Source: Isoetes taiwanensis (taxonomy: Eukaryota > Streptophyta > Lycopodiopsida > Isoetales > Isoetaceae). Taken from it: a stretch of DNA of 64,000 nt. Below, piece by piece: positions 13,141 through 22,637 of the stretch (positions are counted from its first letter, which is position 1; the number at the start of each line of letters is the position of its first letter). Position numbers and translations under genes: made by a program. The notes beneath the pieces are model-generated. The model was not told where the DNA came from. It ran no database searches and saw nothing but the letters and a program-made list of their open reading frames with translations. The DNA is taken from assembly GCA_021234155.1 (NCBI GenBank), contig JAJEKV010000002.1:11896725-11960724 (forward strand). Direction: 5' to 3'.

Positions 13141-15400
13141 GAAACGTTGCGAGGTGACTGAGAGTGAAGCATCATGTGTGTTATGATATAAAAACTTAAT
13201 ACTGTGTGGCATGATAAATTTGTCTCCATGGCATAGCCGAGTTTTATCTTAACATCTTGTTTTTGTAATCCTTAAAAAGGATAGTTTCGACATGACCGTA
13301 TGACTCCCATTTTAGAAAAGTTTGCAGAGAAAAGACCTTGTAACAGGGAAGTTCCTCCCTCTGCCCACTTGGATCTTGGAATTTCGAACAATTTTATAGC
13401 TGCTGCAGCTCTTCACATGCATGGTTTTTTCTTCCATTGTCTGTCTTTGTTTTGTGTGTGCCTTGTTAAAGCACCATATGCGTCAACACCATTATTTGGT
13501 GGCTTGAGAGTTCTTTTCTTGTCTTCCAGGCCTGGATGGGCCATTATCGACAGGCACATCATCTGATCTGTCTACCATCTGATCTGCCTACCAGCTATTC
13601 TCATCAACAAGATACCTAATATATGTAGAATGCAGCTAGATGCGACAAAATCAATGCCATTATTCCCTTCAAACCAAGAGTTGTGGACGGGCACTAGCCA
13701 GGCATTGTATAGGACAAGCGAAAGAAGCGAATAGATTTTGAGGAAGAAACATTGACAAATTACTCAGCAAGGATGGCAGTTCATGCATATCAAAGTATGA
13801 CTAACTGGCATTATGTTATGGCATTCATTACCTCTTTGAATAAACACATTCACAACATGTGTTTCAGAATCCTCCTGCAAATATCGGCACTCTTGCAAAC
13901 CAAATTGGCAAATGCTCTTGCAATCTAGGGTTTCAAGCTCCATAAATCAAGAGCATATTCCGTCTGCTCTGATTCCAATCTGCAAGATATTTCACTTAAC
14001 CTCTCCAAGATAAAATACCAGAGAAAATCATAAATTGAACCCTTTCTAACCCTAAAACGTCACTTTTTACAAATACATCAGCCAAACCCATGGCCCCCCA
14101 ACCAGTAATATCATTAAGGTTTAATATAAATTATCTAATAGAAACATCAAAAAAATATAGCATTCACGAAACAAGACAAATGACATGTTAGATAAATCAC
14201 GGATTTACCTGCTTCGGTGTCTCAAATATGGTGGATTTCCATGCTTCTAAAGAATGGGTTTTGCATGTTTCATCTCAGCAAGCTGCAATGCTGCATATTT
14301 CATATGAAGAAAATAAAGAAATAGCAAGCCACGCAATTTAGAGCATAGCAAGGTTTGAGCCCTTCTAAGGTTTGCAACATCGGGAGTAAAATACCTGGTT
14401 TAAATCAAAAGAGAAGCTCTTCGAGAGTAAAGAACCAACTCGAAGCAACAATATAAAGATCCCACCGAAATGCTGATCCAAGTTCATCCTGCAATCTTTG
14501 CATCAGAGTTAGCAAAACAACTGAAAACGACAACAAATGATTTCAAAATCTCGCCTTGCACGATGTTTACACTTCTGATCCGATAATGCAGATATAAGGA
14601 TCCACTTCCAAAGCCCTGCAGAGTCCATGAGTGCGATTCTGTGCGCTGAAATTTGTTCTTGGGTTTGCTGCAAAAATGAACTGCCAGACTTCTGCCGTTC
14701 CTCAGAGCAACAGGGTTCATTGTAGAAATTTTTTCCAATGCATCAGAACGAGGAAATTCAAAACAACTACCTGAATCGTAAGATGCAACAAGACTAGTCC
14801 TTAGAATCTTTGGGCCAGCAATCAGGTCGCCAGCCAACATTTCCCTGCATGTGTGCAGCCATCGTTGATGCAGTCATCGTTGACGCACGCCGGCTGAAAC
14901 ATCCATCGCCTGCCATTGCATTAGGTTTCGACCCTATACATTGCATTAGGTTGTGCTTACGCTTTGCTCATTTGCTGCCTCCATAACAAAACATAGCTAC
15001 AACCAAAAAGAGCCTTCTTACCTTTCACTTCGTCGTCTTCTTCCAGTCCAGTTCTTCGGCATTGCTTCAGGAGAAGATCCTTCTTCTCATTCATCTAACC
15101 AGCAATCGGTTTCTCTTTCTGCTTCAACTGCTTACTTACTTTCTAATATTCCACGCCTAGGTAGTATACCTTCGTTTCTACACTATACTTTCTGCATGCA
15201 TCTCTACTTTCTGCTTCTAGTTCTCACTTTCTGGATGAATGCAAACACCGGAACTGCGTCTACTCTCCGGCTCATCATGCCCTCTGTAACGTCTGCTCAA
15301 ATTTGGGCCCTTCTTTGCGTACAAACTGGGCATATTCCTTTCTCTTCAAAAAGTGAGCACCATGTCAAGTATTACATGTGAAGAACCAGCAAAAACAGGG
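13141..15400. other. Intergenic stretch upstream of the first Root cap gene
   Basis: No gene is supported. A 118-codon minus-strand frame (14840-14484) and a 142-codon plus-strand frame (14953-15381, no ATG at its head) are open but match nothing I recognise, and their composition does not stand out. The sequence just left of 15.4 kb is the 5' flank of the Root cap gene. Confidence 0.4.
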
Positions 15401-15442
15401 TAAGGCCAAGCCAAAATTCCGGAAAACCCATGTGGCCCCTTT

Positions 15443-15450
15443 CATAAATA
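15443..15450 (+). promoter_or_regulatory. Possible TATA box of first Root cap gene
   Basis: CATAAATA lies about 31 bases before the start codon at 15481. This would put transcription start almost at the ATG, leaving a very short leader. The match is imperfect and the assignment rests on position alone. Confidence 0.3.
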
Positions 15451-15480
15451 AGATCGAACAGAGCAGAGCAAGCCCAAAAC

Positions 15481-16492
15481 ATGGGAAGATTGGGGCGATC
15501 GCTGCTTTGCCTTCTCTGCATCACAGCCTCTGTCTCGAATGCATTATTCGTATGCAATGTTCCGGGCAAGGCCTGTTTCGGCATTACCATACCCTGTCCA
15601 TCAGGATGCCCCACCCAATGCGCAGTAAATTGCAACCTGTGTAAAACCAGCTGCGGTAAGGATTCAATTCATTTCGATAACGATCCTTGCCCATTGCTTG
15701 GTTCGCTTCGTTGATTTTTTTTCCTTTTGAATAGGCTGCAACAAACCCGGTTCCGTCTGCCAGGATCCTCGTTTTGTTGGAGGCGATGGCGTCGTGTTTT
15801 ATTTCCATGGCCAACGGAATGCAGATTTTTGCATTGTGGCTGATACCCATCTCCATATCAACGCCCATTTTATTGGTAAGCCTAGGGATTCCAAACGAGA
15901 TTTTACTTGGGTCCAATCCCTTGGTATCCTTTTTGGCTCCCACCAGCTCTTCCTTGGTGCCAAAAAGGTTGCCACCTGGGACGATGACGTGGACCATCTC
16001 GAACTCTCTCTCGATAGCAACCCTATAGTTATCCTGCCACTCAAAACGGGTTCAATCTGGAAGGACCCTTCTTCTGGGATTGAAATTACACGGCCTCAAA
16101 CCACAAATGCAATCTCCATCCATGTCGCAGGAATCTTCAAGGTAGATGCTACTGTTGTGCCCATTACTGATGAAGATTCAAGGATCCACAATTATGGAAT
16201 CACCAAAGACAACTGTTTTGCTCACCTTGATATCAACCTTCAGTTATATAGTCTCTCTGATAAAGTGGATGGAGTTCTTGGCCAAACGTATGCTCCAAGT
16301 TATAAGAGCAATGTTAACACCACTTCTAAAATGCCAACCATAGGTGGGGCAACCAAATATAAGTCTTCAGGTCTAATGAAGGCAGATTGTGCAGTTGCAA
16401 GGTTTGGTTCTATTCGCGAAAAGATAAACAACAAGCACTTTCCTCAGATGGAATGTGGAAGCTCCTCCCATGGCATGCTTTGTCGCCGCTAG
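15481..16492 (+). CDS. Root cap / LEA-related secreted protein (two exons)
   Basis: Exon 1 is 15481-15655 and exon 2 is 15735-16492. The 79-bp intron begins gtaagg, ends ttttgaatag and splits a glycine codon (phase 1), giving a 310-residue protein. Residues 1-21 are a hydrophobic signal peptide ending in an SNA-type cleavage site. Residues 25-67 are cysteine-rich (CPSGCPTQC, CNLCKTSCGCN). From residue 68 the Root cap domain (PF06830 type) follows, with QDPRFVGGDGVVFYFHG, INAHFIGK, DFTWVQSLGILFG, RIHNYGI, CFAHLDINL, GVLGQTYAP and a final ADCAV...C..CRR. The family is plant-specific and known from root caps and LEA-related sets; its biochemical activity is unknown. The reading frame is intact. 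The start was chosen because it gives the signal peptide. A paralogue lies at 35846-36983 in the opposite orientation. The protein is probably extracellular or in the wall. Confidence 0.9.
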
Positions 16493-17327
16493 TTAAGTAG
16501 TTGTGGAACTACCTAAGGTGTATTTGTATACAATATACAAGTTTTTGTACTATAAATGGGTCTATGAACTATGGTTTACGAAATCTGGGAACAAAATCCA
16601 AGATTAAGAGTGACAGGAATGGTAGCATGCATCCAGTCCAAAGTCATGAAGTTTTAAGCTAAACCCTTTGCTTGATGGCCATTCAATCGAGCTCATCGTT
16701 GTTTATTAGATGGACACTTGGAATTAGATTTCATCTAATCACTCTACGATAACGAAGCAAGCTTTGTCTATAATCCTATTGGGTACAGCTTTATTCGAGG
16801 TGTCTTTGGCTCAGCGAAATTAAATTGCATCTCCTCTAACAATGAGCATAGATATTTGGTAAACAGTCTACATGCATCCACACACGTCATTGATAAACAA
16901 ACTTCGATAAATATTTTGTTCCCTCGCTTATGAACTTCATTTATTGTCTTATTCTTGATCGTATCCAATTTTATTCGAGGCAAATTCAACAATCGTACCA
17001 AATGTACAAACAAAAAGCTTGTCCTTGACTCTGGGTGAATTAGTTTTGGCTTTCTCGGGAACACTTTCGATGATAGACATTTACGTATAGTTATACACTA
17101 TTTGTAGTTGGAAGGTGCATTTTGTACTATAAATGTGTCCATGAACTATCTGAACATCCGGGAATAAAATCCTCTACCTATATTAACATGCGTTGTAAGG
17201 CCCAGAATATCATGCCTTACAATTTTGACAATGCTCTAATCCTTGCTTTATGATTACTCTACCTTTGGGTCTTCTCAACCAATTCCCTTCGCCATTATGC
17301 TTTTGATACCTCAAGCTCTTCCATATA
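16493..17327. other. 3' flank of Root cap gene with a duplicated UTR-like block
   Basis: A block just after the stop codon (16514-16600, containing ttgtactataaatgg and tctatgaactat) recurs in diverged form at 17111-17172. No second coding copy lies between them. This looks like a remnant of a local duplication that included the gene's 3' UTR. Confidence 0.5.
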
Positions 17328-17433
17328 CCGTAACTATAGCGGTCCTAAGGTAACGAAATTCTTTGTCGGGCCGCACAAAAGCGTTACAATCGGGCACTAT
17401 CTGGGAGAGAGTCTCGATTGAAATACACATGCC
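17328..17433 (+). pseudogene. Nuclear insertion of organellar large-subunit rRNA (23S/26S) fragment
   Basis: CCGTAACTATAGCGGTCC followed by taaggtaacgaaatt and ctttgtcggg is the near-universal large-subunit rRNA core around helices 69-71. It continues into a recognisable gggcactatctgggagagagtct segment that follows it in bacterial-type LSU rRNAs. Relative to organellar 23S/26S rRNA about 11 bases (taagttccgac) are missing after gtcggg, and there are scattered substitutions. The surrounding sequence is ordinary nuclear DNA, so this is an old plastid or mitochondrial transfer. The fragment is too diverged to assign to one organelle by eye. Confidence 0.75.
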
Positions 17434-20043
17434 AAAAGACACAATCCACGTATGTACATAATGTGCTAGAATCATAGAACATGAATACAAAAATTGATAA
17501 ATCGCCCGGTTTGAGCATTTCACCTTGTACATTTTGAATCTCACGCCCTTTGAGAATGGTATCGGGGAGTTGTCTATCAAGAATATACCTTGGAGACAAG
17601 TACGGTATGCATACAACTTCTCTTGGTGGTCCTACATTTATGATGGTCCTACAATTCTACTATAATTTGCTCTTGCTATTTTTGCAAATGTATGGACATT
17701 AAAATTATCACTAGATGCAGGTTAAAGTAAAAGAATTTAGTTGGTATTCCACAAGCTCCTTGCACTGCATATTCTAAAGGTAATATGTTATTGAAATGCA
17801 TACTAATCTAGTTGGGGATGTCAATAAAGTTTTTGATCGTCACTCTATTCAAAACTACTCCTAAAAAAATAGGCATCCAAATATAGAGTGACTTAAAAAT
17901 TGCAAAGGGTTGAACCTTGCACAATCCATCTCTTCTACAAAATGCTTGAGTTATTATTCAAAAAAAAGAGATGTTACACATGCAATGAGAGGTTATGCAA
18001 TTTGTACATGCTTGACAAATTTGCAGAAGACTTAAAATCATTACCGGATCAAATGTTTCACATTCAAAGGTTCCTTAGATCAAATGTTTTGCATTCAGAG
18101 CTAAGGACCTGAATAGCTTTGAATAGCTTTAATACTTGCTCCTGACACAATTCTCAATGTGTGCAAACTTTTGTTCAAAACTTTAGTATAGACAACTACC
18201 GTCACCACAAAGAATGGCACCTACGTATACAACATCCAAAGTTCAAAAAAATGTCAAAATCTTGCCTTTGCAAAAGATAAACTCATGCCTCAACTTTAAA
18301 AATAAAGGTGCAAGCAATAGTTCTTAAAATACAAAATGGCACCTACGTGTACATCCAAAGTTGTTGTCAAAATCTTGCCTTTGTAAAAGACAAACTCATG
18401 CCTCAATCTTAAAAATAAAGGTGCAAGCAATAGTTCTTTAAACACTTTGCCTTCACAACTTGAAGATATGCCATGAAACACTCTGGCGACATTTATTGCA
18501 TGGAAATAGGTAATCAGGCTGTTACAGACGTACTTGAGGGTGAGCTTGCATTCACATAGTTCCCTGCAACTAGTTAATGTGGCGTTGGGGCCAACAGCAA
18601 GTAAGAACATCGGCTTCATCGTATTACCCTATGGCCAATAAGCTAAATTCATATTTCTGTGCATTCTCAATCACCTTTGAAAATTGCACCAACGTAACAA
18701 AGTTTTGAAGTAAAACTGGTTGTCATAAATAATCATTGTCTGAAAGCGTTCGATTCGGAGACAATGTTCCCCATATCGATATTTATCTCATCATTGCCAA
18801 TATGAGGAGTTAGCGGTGCTCAATAATAAGAGAAGCAAAACGATTTGCCAAATTAAGTAGCATGGAACCTGAAACATAGTTAACTAGGTATATTTACCTC
18901 ATGCTCTGCTTTTCCAAAGGCTCGCATTCACCTAGGCAATAGTTGCAAATGTACAACATTGAAATGCCCAATGAGAAGGAGCCTTCCCAGTAAAAATAAG
19001 GATCCACAAATAAATCTGCAAAATTATGGCAAAAGCCCAACGAGGCGGGATTTATAAGCGACTGCGCGCATGTCTATATTACTATATAATGTAGACTTGA
19101 ACATCTCGTAAGCTGCTGCGGTGAATACACAAAGAAGGCAACGTGTATCAAGTACAAAGATCCACATTGAACAAAGACATTTATGCCGCCGCCATGGCGA
19201 CCATTTCGCGGTCGAGATGGATCTCACGCCGTGCTCAAATCATACTTAAGAGAAAGGCCACGGAATTACGGGGCTTCAAAGTCGACATCTAATCTCGGGC
19301 ATAAGAGAAGGATAAACCCAAATGTAGATGCTCAAGAACTTCCCATTTACACGTGGATCATCAGCGCACGCAATAAAAGCATGCACGCCAATTTACTAAA
19401 TAGATGCGCCAATAATGAGTAACATAATTTTATCGCATCTAATTTTATCTGCGATAATTAGATGCAAAGCATCATATGAGAACATAAATACTTGCGAGAG
19501 CCTGACATTTCACTTTGCAAATATGGGATTTGAGGAAGGCGGTCTATAAACACTCTCATTAATACTATGGGCTGGTGGGTCTTGTAGCATTTGGACAAAA
19601 ACTTGCTTGCAATAATGAGCCAACCACAGAGCATTTGGAGCTATTCTAAGAGATGTTTCATAATTTACCTCTTTAATTAAACCAAAATCTCCGGCATATG
19701 TGAGCTTATTCAACTGAGCTAAATAAAACAATGTAAATTTTTATAAATTAGATAAAGTAAATTAGATAATAGGCATTAATGATGTATGGGAGGCAACCAT
19801 CGCTTCATTGACTGTCTACAATCACATCATGGCTCATGCCACGAAGCAATTTATCATAGCATTGCAAAATTAAGGCAAAACAGAAACCCTAAATGAAGGT
19901 ACTTTAGTTAGAGATGTGCGTGCTCACCGAGCGACATGCAAAGGACAAATTTAACTCCTGAACCCATCTTTTCCTATCTATTGATTTATTAATTACTTTT
20001 CTCATCTCTAGACAGTTGGAAAATATATGCAATGTGCACTCAC
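17434..20043. other. Gene-free AT-rich stretch with one tandem duplication
   Basis: No gene is supported. A block of about 110-119 bp beginning aatggcacctacgt occurs at 18210-18328 and again at 18333-18440, with several substitutions and small gaps, so it is an old tandem duplication. The remaining open frames are short and featureless. Confidence 0.5.
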
Positions 20044-20114
20044 AAGCTGGTAGCTCAGTGGCAGGGCACTTGACTTGGTAACAGAAGGTCCTGGGTTTGC
20101 TAGCCACCAGTCAA
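20044..20114 (+). mobile_element. tRNA-like head, probable SINE or tRNA pseudogene
   Basis: TAGCTCAGTGGCAGGGC (20051 onward) matches the tRNA D-arm and RNA polymerase III A box. A cttggta anticodon-like loop (GGT) follows, and gggtttgctagcc is a degraded B box. Outer bases gctggt and accagt can pair as an acceptor-like stem. The T stem keeps only about three pairs and the anticodon stem is poor, so this is not a working tRNA. The unrelated sequence that follows fits a tRNA-derived SINE. No poly(A) or simple-repeat tail was identified. Confidence 0.4.
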
Positions 20115-20599
20115 TTCTTCCCAGTTTCCAATATGATGGTTCCAGGAAGGTGTTCAGTGTATACATGAGGATCGAAAAGGCTCCAGTCATTTGCAGCACA
20201 TGATGGTCACACAAAATTGTTCACCATCATGTTGGAAAGGGCTCTAGTGGTCTTCCCATTAAAAAGCAGTGTTGCAAAAGGCTCTAGTGTGTCTGTAAGG
20301 AGCAGTAATGACGCTTTCAGAGGAGGAATGCCCGGCAGCCAAGGATCCGGTAGATGCCACCTGCCTTGTTTGATTCTTAGATCAGCCATTACCCATTCTT
20401 GTCCCTATCTAACCCATAGATGCCAAGAACTGACTAATGAACTCTAACTATGTATGTTTAGGTTAGATTTATGTGATACTCTGTTATTTCAATTCATATG
20501 TTTCTATGATGTATGATCTGTTCGCACTCCTGTGTATTGGGAAGGGGGGGTAGAGACCCAAATCTTAGTGGATTGATCCTAGATTAGCCTCATTAACTT

Positions 20600-21115
20600 C
20601 TAATTAATGCGGCCTGTGCATAAGAGCCCGCCTGCGCTGTGGGTGGAGGGGCCAGACGGGCTGACAAGGGGGGAATTTGTCCGATGGCAGTTGATCCCTC
20701 TGGTGTGTAAAGCCTACCGGGGAACATTGCGGACTAGTACTAATACCTTATGCACTGCGTGTAACTCTGGTATGGGCTCGACACCTCTTGGGTGGTGAGG
20801 CTACCTTCAATGGGGTTGAAGTCGTAGATGAGCAGTGGCTCTTTAGTCTTCCTGTCATTAGCATATATCTGCTGGAGGAGGAGGCCCGAGATCTCCCTCG
20901 CCTCATCGGATTGGGGAGATGCAACCCGGGGAGTAGCCCCTTTGGCTATGCCCCGAAAAGCTATGGTCCGGTCCCAAAACTTATCAACCTATCGCAAAGT
21001 GTGCACAGGGGGGAGGATGGAGTGGACTACCCGACTACCATGTTCTATGCCAGTCAAATCCATTTGCCATGAATTTCGATGCCGCTTTGATCTCACGGAG
21101 ACCCCAAGGCATTAG
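20600..21115 (+). other. GC-rich segment with an unidentified open frame
   Basis: This segment is clearly richer in GC than its flanks. One frame stays open from about 20690 to 21072, encoding GGEATFNGVEVVDEQWLF, then YLLEEEARDLPRLIGLGR and FGYAPKSYGPVPKLINL. I recognise no domain. No convincing start codon or splice sites frame it, and two overlapping frames are also open. It may be a mobile-element remnant lying next to the Helitron-like terminus at 21.23 kb. Confidence 0.35.
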
Positions 21116-21226
21116 TCATACCTTGAGTTTGAGCCTTGTCTATGTTGTTATGATGATAGCTCATGTTGTTATGGTGGTCTCCCCCCTTCCGGGTGGTTAT
21201 ATATATTATTTTTTGTTATGTACTTA

Positions 21227-21254
21227 CTAGAAAAAGTGCCCAACGTTGCTGGGC
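21227..21254 (-). mobile_element. Helitron-like 3' terminus, minus strand
   Basis: On the minus strand the hairpin GCCCA-GCAACGT-TGGGC (21254-21238) is followed seven bases later by CTAG (21230-21227) and then T. This is the Helitron 3' signature, and it resembles the termini at 11.65 and 12.1 kb. The body would extend to the right, over the LINE fragment or beyond. No 5' TC end was identified. Confidence 0.5.
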
Positions 21255-21360
21255 TTTTCTTTGAGCATAACTCAAAAGCTAATATTGATTGAAAGCAGTG
21301 GTTAGTGTGTATTTGTAGACGTTTAGTCTACCCCAACAGAAGTTAAAAGTATATCATAGG

Positions 21361-21905
21361 TGTCTGCGGGTTAATGTGCTTGTCCATAAGTTTAACCCTA
21401 GAATATCAAATCAGTGTCCAGTATGCAAGCGTGGATCTGAGACCATTGAGCATTGCTTTTTCATGTGTGAACACCTTAGAGAGGTATGGGACTGGTTGTT
21501 TTCCCTTTTTCAGGTTTCACTAACAAGTCAACAACTGCTTTTGGCAATTTACCCAAGTACCTGGACAGAGTTACAAGGCCAGGCTTTTCATCTAGCAGCA
21601 GGATGGTTGCTTTGGACTATCTGGAAAAGACGAAGATTGGTAATCTTCAAAGGTCTGGATGTGGCAGATAATCGTGTTCTCCAAGAAGCTCAAGGTTACA
21701 TTGTAAAGTCGTATCATTGTTCTTCACTTGCCCCTCGCAAGAGGCGATTGATTTTTGAGGAGTTTTTGGATGTGCACTCTTATGCTTAGGCAGGTTGCTT
21801 CACTCGGTGGGTCTCCGCTTATCCGCTGAGATTTTATTCCTGTCTCTGCATTTATACTTGTATTTGACTCTTTGATTGAATAAAGTCTGACGTCCTTCAA
21901 CAAAA
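21361..21905 (+). pseudogene. LINE 3' fragment with intact zinc-knuckle (zf-RVT) reading frame
   Basis: An uninterrupted frame from 21361 to 21789 encodes LRVNVLVHKFNPRISNQCPVC, continuing KRGSETIEHCFFMCEHLREVW and WDWLFSLFQVSLTSQQLLL. The C-x2-C...H...C arrangement is the zinc-binding region of plant LINE reverse transcriptases. The downstream part matches the LINE at 1.55-7.05 kb (WDWVRALFQVRLTSQQLLL). RT and endonuclease are absent and no poly(A) remains, so it is a 5'-truncated fragment. It is much less GC-rich than its relative yet has no stop across 143 codons. Confidence 0.75.
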
Positions 21906-22637
21906 ATCTTTTGGTTGTTTAAAGTATCAAAACTATATTTATAATGACGTTGTAAATGGTGTTAACTCAAGATGTGAATGAGTTGCGTAATGAAATTGGT
22001 ATCATGTCTCTGAAAGTGGTAGGAAAAGGAAAGAACCAAAAAAGACATAGAAGGCACTGGATGCTTCAGCTATGACAGAAGTCTACTGAGATGTCTAATA
22101 AATACCACAATACGAAAGATTGATCTTTAGAAAAGCTTCTGGCTCCACAGATCCAAATCCATGTCCTAAAATTACGTCACATGTTTAATAAGCTGAATAA
22201 TATACAACAAAGAGGAAAAAAACAGAAAAAATGCTATACGAGTCAGAGGGTTTACAAAACCGTAGCAGAGTAATATAATTGTTGATGTTTACCAACATGT
22301 CGTGTTTCTCCTCTTTCTGCAGCATTTTCAAATTCTTCTGCAGCAGTGGGTGCAGGGAATGATCCTCCTCTCTTATAGCAGCCTACATGCAAAATAAATT
22401 ACACCGTAGTTCCATATAACTGTAATTCTTTTTGTGGAAGGAAAAAAAGTACCATCACTTTGCTAAAGGCTGTAACTTAGAAATGAGCTATTCTAGAAGA
22501 TGGTGAACATGCATATGCCAACATCCTATTCTGCATCAAGAATCACATGACCTTTCCTGGATTATGGAGTCCAGGGGTAATTTTAATTTGTTGTCCCATA
22601 GACATGCCTACTAATTGTACATATGAAGATCACCTTA
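21906..22637. other. Intergenic stretch with a weak candidate exon
   Basis: On the minus strand, 22382-22293 is flanked by AG on one side and GTAAAC on the other. It stays open, encoding a charged helical stretch (REEDHSLHPLLQKNLKMLQK). It could be an isolated exon or chance, and no neighbouring exon was recognised. Confidence 0.2.

Noticed and set aside
14484-14840. 118-codon minus-strand frame as a gene
   Set aside because: No recognisable family, no promoter or splice context, and ordinary intergenic composition.
20044-20114. Functional tRNA-Thr gene
   Set aside because: T stem and anticodon stem do not pair properly and the B box is degraded, so it was called a SINE-like head instead.
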